DNA from: Cyanobacteria bacterium RUI128
GTDB lineage: Bacteria > Cyanobacteriota > Vampirovibrionia > Gastranaerophilales > Gastranaerophilaceae
NCBI GenBank assembly: GCA_024695725.1
Contig: JAILHQ010000033.1
Coordinates: 1 to 55,887 of the forward strand
Direction of reading: 5' to 3'
Length of the DNA: 55,887 nucleotides
The translations under genes and the position numbers were made by a program. The notes beneath the pieces are model-generated. The model was not told the origin of the DNA, made no database searches, and saw only the letters and a list, made by a program, of their open reading frames with translations. Shown piece by piece: positions 17,819 to 25,800 of this stretch. Each line of letters starts with the position of its first letter. The first letter of the stretch is position 1.

Positions 17819-18845
17819 CCACGGAAAAACTCTTTCTGACCAAATCCTTAGGATTAGTATTTCCCTTTTTCAACTCAGCATCAATAACAGAGTTAGCAAG
17901 CTGAATTTCGCCATTATCATAAATCAGGTGCTGACCTGGTTGCCATTCAAAGCGTGTTGCGGTACCGTATTTAAATTTCTTTGCACCCTCCATACCCTTG
18001 GCTGCCGAACGTTTAAACGGGCCGTACAAAACCCTGTCCCCTGTTTTATATTTAGAAAACGGCACATGTTCTGTTGCAAATAAATCTATAATCTTTTCAA
18101 ACTGTCTGTCACTTCTCCAATCTTCTTCACACGAACCGATGACAAAAGCCTTAGCATTCTTGCCCTGTTGTTCTAACTGATCCAAAAGATCCCATTCAAT
18201 GTATCTGAAATCTTCATTCGCCTTATGATTCGGATTAAGATGGTTCAGGCTGACACCCTTATCACCATAAATTCCGACAACGGTACATTCCTGAACAGAA
18301 TCAGTACCGCAACGCTCTTTTGTTGTAATACTCTGCTTGAGTGTCCACGGCGCATCAACAAAATGCTTTTCATCAAGATCCTGCCGCTTGTCATAATATT
18401 CGGCAGTCGATATCGGACGAATTTTTAACCCGTTTTTATCCGTATAAACTCCATCAGCCTCTATGTAGTTGTTTCGTGATACCCCATTTCCTTTGTGTGA
18501 AAAACGAACCTGAGATTCGTCTTTCGGGTGATAAAATCTCCAAACCTGTTTGTTTTCTTCACCGCTTGGCGAAATCGTTGTTTGTCTTACCTCTGCCAGC
18601 TTGCACTCACGGTAGTTTCTGTTTATATAATCATACTCTCTTATCTGAACTTCTGTTTCTTTTGTTTTTTTGTTTACGTGGTTTTTTTGCTGAGTAAGAC
18701 GTAAATGCTCCCCATCCTTGAAAGTAAACATTTCAGTATATTCGGTGAATTTTGGCACAAGAATATGTTCGACAGTATCTGCGTTTTCAGGCACTTCAAC
18801 CTTCTTACGCTTCAGCCAGGTGAGGGTATTTTTATCTAATCTCAT
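17811..18845 (-). CDS. Hypothetical protein with CNF/CheD-like Cys-His deamidase pattern
   Basis: 344 residues from MRLDKNTLTWLKRKK. I do not recognise the family. The N-terminal half is beta-rich and charged. The second half has the order Cys187-TVVGIYGDKGVSLN-His202-LNP, then a helix and AFVIGS near residue 230. A Cys and His 15 residues apart on a beta pair followed by an alpha/beta segment resembles CNF1-type and CheD/YfiH-type Cys-His enzymes (glutamine deamidases and relatives). This is pattern-level inference only. There is no signal peptide from this start. In-frame GTG/TTG starts slightly upstream are possible, and the still longer frame runs into the repeat. It is monocistronic and convergent to truB. 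Confidence 0.55.
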   Translation of the reverse strand: MRLDKNTLTWLKRKKVEVPENADTVEHILVPKFTEYTEMFTFKDGEHLRLTQQKNHVNKKTKETEVQIREYDYINRNYRECKLAEVRQTTISPSGEENKQVWRFYHPKDESQVRFSHKGNGVSRNNYIEADGVYTDKNGLKIRPISTAEYYDKRQDLDEKHFVDAPWTLKQSITTKERCGTDSVQECTVVGIYGDKGVSLNHLNPNHKANEDFRYIEWDLLDQLEQQGKNAKAFVIGSCEEDWRSDRQFEKIIDLFATEHVPFSKYKTGDRVLYGPFKRSAAKGMEGAKKFKYGTATRFEWQPGQHLIYDNGEIQLANSVIDAELKKGNTNPKDLVRKSFSVVR

Positions 18846-18923
18846 TACTGTTTTTGAAATAGTAACCACGACAACTACCTTGATTGATACATGTATATAA
18901 AACACCCTCAATAAAAAATTTGC

Positions 18924-18947
18924 GGGGGTAAATAATGAGGGGTAAAT
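18924..18947 (+). repeat. GGGGTAAAT pair in a divergent intergenic region
   Basis: Two exact copies lie between divergently oriented genes. This is the one intergenic cluster that does not follow an obvious gene 3' end, and so is an exception to the sense-orientation rule. Confidence 0.7.
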
Positions 18948-19000
18948 ATATAATATACTCTTCATTTAAAATATGATACAATTTATCTGAGAGTAGTCTT

Positions 19001-19426
19001 ATGGCAAGAAGAAAAAAATTTGATATAGTGTCAGTAATATGTATTTTAATCGGGGTTCTGTGTGCGTTTATATTTGCACAACAACCGCCTTCACAAAACA
19101 CCGCACACAAAGCGTCATACAAATCTGTGCCTATGAAAGAGGGCGATTATGTTAACATGTACTGCAAAGGTATCATTGAATACCAACTACCTGACAGAAC
19201 ACGTGTTGACTGTCTTACAGACGAATACGCAATAGAATACGACTGGGCAAAAAAATGGGCGGAAAGCATAGGACAGGCTATGTACTATTCAAAAATGACA
19301 GGCAAAAAACCAGCCGTTGCAATCATTATCCGAGATCCTTACGAGCGTATCTATATAGAACGTATAAAAAAAGCTAACCCTGATATAAAAATTTTTGAGA
19401 TAAAATCAATAGATTATGTCGAATAA
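19001..19426 (+). CDS. Membrane-anchored PD-(D/E)XK-like nuclease-fold protein
   Basis: 141 residues. A basic start (MARRKK) and a hydrophobic helix (about 8-26) make a signal anchor, followed by a small globular domain. The core RVDCLTDEYAIEYDWAKKW places Asp70, Glu79 and Lys84/85 as in PD-(D/E)XK endonuclease-like proteins. The following AESIGQAMYYSKMTGKKP segment matches a widespread family of short hypothetical proteins with this fold. If active it would work in the periplasm, perhaps on incoming DNA or another phosphodiester. A TACAAT (18977-18982) and GAGAG precede the ATG. Function is inferred only from the motif. Confidence 0.6.
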   Translation: MARRKKFDIVSVICILIGVLCAFIFAQQPPSQNTAHKASYKSVPMKEGDYVNMYCKGIIEYQLPDRTRVDCLTDEYAIEYDWAKKWAESIGQAMYYSKMTGKKPAVAIIIRDPYERIYIERIKKANPDIKIFEIKSIDYVE

Positions 19427-19524
19427 ATATTTACTTACCCTCTCATATAAATGGATGAGATATCAGTAATCATGTTGGCAAGAACCATTTTTTAAGATAA
19501 CATGAGAGCTGGAGATTTATAATT

Positions 19525-21081
19525 ATGAAACTTATCATTTACCTTATTTATTTGTATTTAACTGTTTACACGGTTTATTATGCAGTGCTTGCATATATTG
19601 CACAGCGCAGACACAAAAAAGTGCGTGACGATTATGGCAAGAAATACCACAACCTCTGCGTTGTAGTCTATGCCCACAACAATAAGGAAACACTTGAAAA
19701 CCTGATTAAACAACTCAAAAATCAGAATTATCCGCACCAGAATTACACAATTCAGTTATTATTGGATAACTGCTCTGACAACTCAGAGGTCATGTTCCAG
19801 GGCGACCTCAATGTGAACGTTATGAGTATAAACAATGTAGATACAATCGGTCGTGATCAGGCATTTTCGATAATCACAGAAAAATATTCGACAATAAAAG
19901 ACTTAGATGCATACGTTTTTCTGGATGCAAAATATTATGTCAATGCCGATTTTCTTGAAAAAGTCAACGACTCACTTCAGAAGGATGACGTCATTACGGG
20001 CGCACCAACAATTATTTGCAGTGAAGAAATGACTTTGTTGGATAACATAAAATATTCTTACAACTTATACAAAAACAATTTCATCTCTAAGGCAAGAGAT
20101 CTGTTAGGTCTGAGCAACCTGGTCAATTCGGATATTTTGGCAATGCGCAAATCTGTGCTTGACGAAATAGGTTCGCTTAACTTCAAAAACACAAACGATG
20201 AACTTAAATATACAATCGCTTTATCAAACATAGGTGTAAAAACAGGGTTTAATTCAGAACTGAAAATTTATATTCCTATTGATAAATATGATTGCAAAAT
20301 ACCGTCTTTGTCTAAAAGATGCGGTTTGTTCTTCGATAATATACTCAAACTCAAATCAGATAATCTGAATTTCAATGAGCTTATCCTTTCACTGATTTAT
20401 CCGAACTGTCTAACACTTGCTTTGGGTTATTATTTTGTATTTAATTTTACCTTTAACTATAAATCACTACTGAGCTGTTACGCAGTTGGTGCGGGCATCG
20501 CAGTATTTCTTATATCGTTCTGCGTAAGCTTGTTACACGCAAAAGTACATTCTAAAGAACATTTGTACCTGTTCCTTTATCCGTTCTATGTTTTTTGCAA
20601 AATAGTTTACAACTTCCCGCCTGTCAGATTTATAAGAAACTGTCTGTTCAAGAGCGGAGAGGTTAAATATACGGAAAAAATGACTGTTCAGGCCTTCGTT
20701 TCTGACGGAAACAGATACTTCCCATGCAAACTTGATATCGTATCTGAATCAAACTTTGCAAAGGTTATTTTCATAAACAAAAAGAAAAAATATAAAACAA
20801 GAAACCACGTTCGTGTTTGCGATGCTATCAAAGAAATTTCACAAAAACTCGAAAGCTTCGGTTATTCTCTGAGATTATGTCAGTGCTGTAAATACTTTGA
20901 AACACACGTTGACGGTTCTGTTAACCAAATCAACGGGTTCTGCAAATATCCGTTCTCTGACAGAAAACCGGGCGACATACTTCCGACAAGAATCTGGAAC
21001 GCTTGTGACGCTTTCGAAAAGGTTAACATAGTGAACCTGTTTGATGCTATTTCCGCAAAACAGGAAGAAAACAAAGAATGA
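19525..21081 (+). CDS. Family 2 glycosyltransferase with C-terminal Cys cluster
   Basis: 518 residues. An N-terminal membrane helix (3-25), then a GT2-type Rossmann domain (about 42-270) with CVVVYAHNNKE, LLLDNCSDNS and a FLDAK acidic site, then further membrane helices (about 290-370). The core resembles processive, membrane-linked GT2 enzymes. The extra C-terminal part (about 395-518) ends in a Cys-rich stretch (C452, C454, C455, C473, C494) with CQCCKYFE and WNACDAFE, which looks like a metal or Fe-S binding module. That fusion is not standard for GT2. A good GGAG precedes the ATG. The stop overlaps the hemW start (ATGA), so the two are translationally coupled. Confidence 0.75.
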   Translation: MKLIIYLIYLYLTVYTVYYAVLAYIAQRRHKKVRDDYGKKYHNLCVVVYAHNNKETLENLIKQLKNQNYPHQNYTIQLLLDNCSDNSEVMFQGDLNVNVMSINNVDTIGRDQAFSIITEKYSTIKDLDAYVFLDAKYYVNADFLEKVNDSLQKDDVITGAPTIICSEEMTLLDNIKYSYNLYKNNFISKARDLLGLSNLVNSDILAMRKSVLDEIGSLNFKNTNDELKYTIALSNIGVKTGFNSELKIYIPIDKYDCKIPSLSKRCGLFFDNILKLKSDNLNFNELILSLIYPNCLTLALGYYFVFNFTFNYKSLLSCYAVGAGIAVFLISFCVSLLHAKVHSKEHLYLFLYPFYVFCKIVYNFPPVRFIRNCLFKSGEVKYTEKMTVQAFVSDGNRYFPCKLDIVSESNFAKVIFINKKKKYKTRNHVRVCDAIKEISQKLESFGYSLRLCQCCKYFETHVDGSVNQINGFCKYPFSDRKPGDILPTRIWNACDAFEKVNIVNLFDAISAKQEENKE

Positions 21082-22184
21082 TATCTTCCCCAACAAGTGC
21101 TTATATCCATATCCCGTTTTGCAAGAGTAAATGCAAATACTGCTCGTTTGTGTCCTTCGAAAATCAGGACAAAAAAACAGGTTATATCTTTTCACTGCTC
21201 AAAGAAATTGATCACTACTACAACACTAACCCGCTTAAAACCCTCTATATAGGCGGAGGAACCCCCTCTGTTGTTGAAGTGGAATACCTGAAAAAAATAA
21301 TCAACAAACTCAGGTTTGAACCTGATGCGGAAATAACAATAGAAGTGAACCCCAACGACGTTACACCCGAATATATGTCAGAACTGAAATCTCTCGGGTT
21401 TAACAGGCTAAGTATGGGCGCTCAGACCTTTGACGATAATATTCTCAAAATTATAGGGCGCAGGCATAACTCTGACGAAATTTATAAAGCCGTTGAAACC
21501 GCAAAATCAGCAGGGTTTGAAAACATCAGCCTTGACCTTATCTACGGTCTGCCAACCCAAACCGTTGACGGGTTCAGGCATGACTTAGAAGAGATTATAA
21601 AACTCGATACTCATCATATCTCACTTTACGGGCTGAAAATAGAAGAGGGATGTTATTTTTATAACCATCTGCCCGACAATATCCCTGACGACGATACTCA
21701 GGCTGACATGTATCTGCTTGCGGGCGAATTGACCACTAAAAACGGTTATGAACACTATGAAATAAGTAATTATTCCAAAAAAGGGTTCCGCTCAAAACAC
21801 AACACAAACTACTGGAAATGCGGTGAATACTATGGGTTTGGACTATCTGCACACGGTTACGTTGACGGAATACGGTACGCTAACCCGTCTGTTTTGGAAG
21901 AATATCTTGCATCCCCTCTATATCGTGAATACGGTAAGTTTCTCACAAAACAGGAAATGCTTGAAGAAAAAATCTTCCTCGGACTAAGACTCGCTGAAGG
22001 GATAGATATCAGCGAAATTAATGAAAACTTCGGGACAGATTTTGATGAAAAATACAAAAATGTCATAAAAAAATACACTGAAAGCGGACACCTTATCAAA
22101 ACAGAGAGCGGATACAAATTTTCTGACGACAGGGAAAATAACGGGTTTCTTCTGAGTAATATCATTCTTTCCGAATTTATATAA
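21078..22184 (+). CDS. hemW: Radical SAM heme chaperone HemW
   Basis: 368 residues. The radical SAM cluster is C15-K-S-K-C19-K-Y-C22 followed by Ser-Phe. HemW usually has an aromatic after CxxxCxxC, whereas true HemN has a fourth Cys, so heme chaperone is preferred over coproporphyrinogen oxidase. GGGTP (IGGGTPS) and the late HemN C-terminal domain (about 270-368) are present. It starts by a 4-bp overlap with the glycosyltransferase gene, an uncommon partner. Confidence 0.88.
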   Translation: MISSPTSAYIHIPFCKSKCKYCSFVSFENQDKKTGYIFSLLKEIDHYYNTNPLKTLYIGGGTPSVVEVEYLKKIINKLRFEPDAEITIEVNPNDVTPEYMSELKSLGFNRLSMGAQTFDDNILKIIGRRHNSDEIYKAVETAKSAGFENISLDLIYGLPTQTVDGFRHDLEEIIKLDTHHISLYGLKIEEGCYFYNHLPDNIPDDDTQADMYLLAGELTTKNGYEHYEISNYSKKGFRSKHNTNYWKCGEYYGFGLSAHGYVDGIRYANPSVLEEYLASPLYREYGKFLTKQEMLEEKIFLGLRLAEGIDISEINENFGTDFDEKYKNVIKKYTESGHLIKTESGYKFSDDRENNGFLLSNIILSEFI

Positions 22185-22223
22185 TTGGCTTTTCTTCAGA
22201 TTTTATTCTATAATTTAGGTATG
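22185..22223 (+). promoter_or_regulatory. Leaderless-type promoter of the secreted TPR gene
   Basis: TTGGCT (22185-22190), an 18-bp spacer and TATAAT (22209-22214) are followed by exactly six bases and ATG at 22221. The promoter overlaps the end of hemW by nothing and leaves no room for a ribosome binding site. Confidence 0.6.
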
Positions 22224-23339
22224 AAGAAAATATTTTTGACTATGGGGTTATGTGTGGTTCTATCTCTCGGGGCGCTTGCTCAGGAGACAGAAGTCGTGAC
22301 TATTGACATGCCTAACCCGACAGAAGAAATCAATTCGTCCTTCTCTGACATCAAAGATACAAACCCAAAAACTCACCGAATTAAATTCCCGGGGGTAAAT
22401 AAAGGGGTAAATTCCGGGGTAAATGCAAAGGCAAATAAAGAAACTATTAATAAAAATGAAAAGAAAGAGGCAGAAACCCCGAAAGGTTCTTTCAAGGACA
22501 GGTTTAATTCTGACGATAAATTAATTAAACAGATAAACGAAGAATCTAAAAACGAAACCACAAAAAAGAAAAACAGCACTTCCGAAAAGGTTCAGAAACC
22601 CCCAAAAACCGAAACTGTAACTCAACCGAAACAGGAAGAAAAAACAGTAAAGAAAGAACCAAAAAAGAAATTAAAAGAGGATAAAAAGACTGTTGAAACA
22701 AAACAGGAGCCGGAAGAAAACGTTCATACCACCCAACCTGCGGAAAAAGTTTTAAAGCAGGAAGAAAAAGAGAAAGAAAAGGAGGCTCAAAAAGAGCTTG
22801 AACGTCAGCAATACCGTGAATTAGAGGCTTTGACAATTCAGTATAAACAGGCTATAGCGCTCTATAACGACAACAATTTAGACGAGTCTCTAGCCGTTTT
22901 TTCACAGATACCTGATGATAAAAGACCGGCAGAAGCATGGCTTTTGATGGGTAATATCCTTATGGACAAAGGTAAAAAAGATGAAGCAGTCTTTATGTAC
23001 GGCAGAGCTATAATCACAGATTCAAAGTATTATAAAGCATATTATAACCTTGGAAATATTTATCTTGATGATGAAAAAGTCAATATGGCAATAGAACAGT
23101 TTAAAACAGCTGCAAAATATGCCCCGAATAATGCTTATGTATTCTATAATTTAGGCTGCGCATACATAAAAGCAGGCGAGCTGAAAAAAGCCAAAACTGC
23201 TTTTATCAGAGCCGTTGAGCTGAACAACACGGTTGCCGATTTTCATTATAATCTTGCTTATGTCTACAAGAAATTAGGCAAGGAAAAACTTGCAAAAACA
23301 TATCTCGATAACTATAACAAAATTACAGGCGAAATATAG
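22221..23339 (+). CDS. Secreted TPR protein with Lys/Glu-rich linker
   Basis: 372 residues. The start at 22221 gives a textbook signal peptide (MKKIFLTMGLCVVL through LGALAQ); the longer frame from 22185 spoils it. After cleavage come a disordered Lys/Glu/Thr-rich region (about 30-200), a coiled-coil-like stretch (EKEKEKEAQKELERQQY) and three to four TPR repeats (about 210-360). Residues about 57-72 are encoded by three tandem copies of the GGGGTAAAT repeat, read in frame as GVN units. It probably acts as a periplasmic scaffold. The partner is unknown. Confidence 0.8.
   Translation: MKKIFLTMGLCVVLSLGALAQETEVVTIDMPNPTEEINSSFSDIKDTNPKTHRIKFPGVNKGVNSGVNAKANKETINKNEKKEAETPKGSFKDRFNSDDKLIKQINEESKNETTKKKNSTSEKVQKPPKTETVTQPKQEEKTVKKEPKKKLKEDKKTVETKQEPEENVHTTQPAEKVLKQEEKEKEKEAQKELERQQYRELEALTIQYKQAIALYNDNNLDESLAVFSQIPDDKRPAEAWLLMGNILMDKGKKDEAVFMYGRAIITDSKYYKAYYNLGNIYLDDEKVNMAIEQFKTAAKYAPNNAYVFYNLGCAYIKAGELKKAKTAFIRAVELNNTVADFHYNLAYVYKKLGKEKLAKTYLDNYNKITGEI
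22391..22436 (+). repeat. GGGGTAAAT array inside a coding region
   Basis: Three exact units and a degenerate fourth (AGGCAAAT), spaced 12-13 bp and all in frame. They encode repeated Gly-Val-Asn in the disordered linker of the secreted TPR protein. Confidence 0.8.
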
Positions 23340-23444
23340 ATGGAATAGATATCTTCGCCCATGCCTGCAAAGAATGTAAAATAATCATGTTTTTGGTAAG
23401 ATAAACTTGTATGGGATTAAAGATTTAATCGGAGTAAAATTTAT

Positions 23445-25208
23445 ATGGAACAAGTAGATATATTCTCGGTGTTCAAACTGTGTGGAGGGCTTGCGTTCTT
23501 CCTTTATGGTATTAGTTTGATGTCATCGGGATTGGAAAAAGTAGCAGGGGGAAGACTGGAATCTTTATTAAAGAAAATGACTTCTAACCCTATAAAAGGT
23601 TTTATGATGGGTGCGGGTATTACTGCGGTAATTCAGTCGTCATCAGCCGTAACGGTTATGTTAGTCGGTTTGGTTAACTCAGGGATTATGGATTTATCCC
23701 AAACCGTGAGTGTTATTATCGGTGCAAACCTTGGTACAACAATTACTGCCTGGATTTTAAGTTTGGCAAGTTTAAACGGAACTGCAAGTTTTGTGTTAAA
23801 ATTCCTTCAACCGGCAAACTTTACACCGATATTAGCATTAATTGGTATAATTTTGATTATGGTAGCAAAATCAGGCCGAAGAAAAAATATCGGTGCAATT
23901 CTTATGGGTTTTGCTATTTTAATGTTTGGTATGGAAGTTATGTCGGGGGCAATGGCTCCTTTAAAAGATATGCCTGAATTTAATAATGCAATGATAGCAT
24001 TTTCTAATCCGATTTTAGGTTTTATTGTCGGTCTAATACTTACAATGATTATTCAATCATCATCGGCTTCTATTGGTATTTTGCAGGCTTTGACTCTTAC
24101 AGCATCTGTTCCTGTCGGTGTTGCTATCCCTATTATTTTTGGTCAGCATATGGGATCTTGTATCTCCGCTGTTTTTGCAAGTATCGGAGTTACTACTAAC
24201 GCAAAACGTGTTGCAGGGATACACGTTATTTATAATATTATCAGTGTAGGTACATGTTTACCGTTGTTTATGATTTTACAGGCGGTATTTAATTTTGCTT
24301 TTTTGAAATCAGACATTTCACCTGTTCAGATAGCGTTGTTTCATACGGCATATAATATTTTCACGGCATTCTTGTTACTCCCGTTTGCTAAATTTATTGA
24401 AAGACTTGCTATCAAGTTTATTCCGGATAAAGAAGATGAACATAAAGTCTTCCTGGACGAAAGACTTTTACTTTCACCAAACCTTGCTATCGCAGAAGCT
24501 CATAATAAAACAATAAAAATGGCATCAAGAGTTGAAAGTAATGTTATATATGCGACAAAATTACTCAAACGTTTTGAATCTAAAAAAGCAGAAGTTATCG
24601 GGATAAACGAGAAAAAAATTGACCGTTATGAAGATAAACTTGAAAACTTTTTGATAAAAGTATCAGGTCGCGAATTACCTGAAGATTTAACTGCTTCAGT
24701 AGGCAGATTATTGTTGAATATCGGTGATTTTGAAAGAATCGGAGATCACGCAATGTCTATTCTTCATGTTGCCGAAAAAATGCATGAAAAGAATTTGAAA
24801 TTTTCAGAACCTGCAGTTGCTGATATAAAGGTAATTGTTTATGCGGTTTTAGACGTTATGAGAATGGCAAAAACCGCTTATGAAAATTCCGATAATGTTC
24901 TTGCACTGGATATAGAACCGTTAGAACAGGTGGTTGACAGACTGATAAGAAAAGCTAAAAAACGTCATATTAAACGTTTACAAGATGGCGAATGTACTGT
25001 CGAATTAGATATTATGTTGACAGATTTGTTTAACGATTTGGAAAGAATTTCCGACCATTGTTCAAACATAGCAACATCAATTCTTCAGGCTCAGGATACA
25101 TCAGTTGACAGACACGAACTTGTTAACAGATTACGTGCGGCAGATAATACAGCCTTCAGTCAGAAATATGACGAATTTAAAGCTAAATATCCACTCGTTG
25201 AAGTCTAG
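23445..25208 (+). CDS. Na+/Pi cotransporter family protein with PhoU domain
   Basis: 587 residues. Two inverted NptA-type repeats carry the QSSSA signatures (VIQSSSAVTVML and IIQSSSASIGIL) and the GANLGTT / GQHMGSC partners in the inner membrane (about 5-320). A C-terminal PhoU-like helical bundle (about 350-560) includes the RIGDHA and RISDHCSNI helices. Members are bacterial Na/phosphate symporter-like proteins. Substrate not proven. CGGAG lies upstream of the ATG. The gene ends in GGGGGGTAAAT and a strong bidirectional terminator. Confidence 0.92.
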   Translation: MEQVDIFSVFKLCGGLAFFLYGISLMSSGLEKVAGGRLESLLKKMTSNPIKGFMMGAGITAVIQSSSAVTVMLVGLVNSGIMDLSQTVSVIIGANLGTTITAWILSLASLNGTASFVLKFLQPANFTPILALIGIILIMVAKSGRRKNIGAILMGFAILMFGMEVMSGAMAPLKDMPEFNNAMIAFSNPILGFIVGLILTMIIQSSSASIGILQALTLTASVPVGVAIPIIFGQHMGSCISAVFASIGVTTNAKRVAGIHVIYNIISVGTCLPLFMILQAVFNFAFLKSDISPVQIALFHTAYNIFTAFLLLPFAKFIERLAIKFIPDKEDEHKVFLDERLLLSPNLAIAEAHNKTIKMASRVESNVIYATKLLKRFESKKAEVIGINEKKIDRYEDKLENFLIKVSGRELPEDLTASVGRLLLNIGDFERIGDHAMSILHVAEKMHEKNLKFSEPAVADIKVIVYAVLDVMRMAKTAYENSDNVLALDIEPLEQVVDRLIRKAKKRHIKRLQDGECTVELDIMLTDLFNDLERISDHCSNIATSILQAQDTSVDRHELVNRLRAADNTAFSQKYDEFKAKYPLVEV

Positions 25209-25230
25209 GGGGGTAAATAAAGGAGTAAAT
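25208..25230 (+). repeat. GGGGTAAAT pair after the Na/Pi symporter gene
   Basis: The first unit has six G and overlaps the last base of the TAG stop. The second unit is degenerate (GGAGTAAAT). Sense orientation. Confidence 0.75.
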
Positions 25231-25242
25231 AGAGAAATAACT

Positions 25243-25272
25243 AAAAAAGGTCTTATGATAAGACCTTTTTTT
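25243..25272. terminator. Bidirectional intrinsic terminator
   Basis: AAAAAAGGTCTTAT-G-ATAAGACCTTTTTTT forms a strong stem with A- and T-runs on either side. It serves the symporter gene (+) and the convergent small gene (-). Confidence 0.9.
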
Positions 25273-25292
25273 ACTATTAAAAATCTCTATAC

Positions 25293-25315
25293 ATTTACCC
25301 CTATATATTTACCCC
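25293..25315 (-). repeat. GGGGTAAAT pair at the 3' end of a minus-strand gene
   Basis: Two exact copies on the minus strand. The first one read encodes the final Gly-Val-Asn of the small protein, its stop follows, and the second copy lies immediately after. Sense orientation for that gene, mirroring the pair on the other side of the terminator. Confidence 0.75.
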
Positions 25316-25669
25316 GGTTCCTTTACCTTTATTTGCAGCTATCATAGGAAACTTTTTCTGTATAGTATTCAGAATATAGGCTATGCAACGAACTTCGTTA
25401 GGGGCTTTGACTTCATACGCATCTTTTTCACCTTTAACCTCTGTTTTGACGCTCAATACAGACATCAATTCTTCAAAATCAGCCTGTGGGTTTTCCTTTG
25501 TTTCTGACGGTTTTAATATATTAATTTCAACCGTATCTTCAGAAGTACCTATCTTTTGTGCTGTCAGACTAAGTCTTTCTTCCAGTTCTTTAGGAACATT
25601 TCGTTTATCGCCATTGATTTTTAGCGCAGCAGTATAGTTTATGTTGTTGATTCCTGAAATTTTCATCAT
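25301..25669 (-). CDS. Small hypothetical protein
   Basis: 122 residues with a strong AAGGAG ribosome binding site just before the ATG, so likely real although I do not recognise it. It begins MMKISGINNINYTAALKING, then a charged, mixed alpha/beta body. The RLSLTAQKIGTSEDTVEI stretch could form a helix-strand unit. There is no signal peptide or membrane segment. The last six residues (GTGVNI) come from the GGGGTAAAT repeat, so the natural C-terminus has been extended or replaced by repeat sequence. Confidence 0.6.
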   Translation of the reverse strand: MMKISGINNINYTAALKINGDKRNVPKELEERLSLTAQKIGTSEDTVEINILKPSETKENPQADFEELMSVLSVKTEVKGEKDAYEVKAPNEVRCIAYILNTIQKKFPMIAANKGKGTGVNI

Positions 25670-25782
25670 CTCTCCTTACGGTAAATTTTGACTATTGTAA
25701 TACAAACAGGTAGAATATACAAATTTTGTAGCATTTGTTTACAAATTCTGTTAATGATTTATCATAAGAACCCCACATTTTA

Positions 25783-25800
25783 TGCTAATATATTACTATG
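25783..25800 (+). promoter_or_regulatory. Leaderless-type promoter of the UvrD-like gene
   Basis: The extended -10 TGc-TAATAT (hexamer 25786-25791) is followed by six bases and ATG at 25798. No ribosome binding site precedes the ATG. Confidence 0.5.

Noticed and set aside
22391..22436. CRISPR array
   Set aside because: The GGGGTAAAT units are 9 bp with 2-4 bp between them, and there are no spacers of 25-40 bp or cas genes anywhere in the window.
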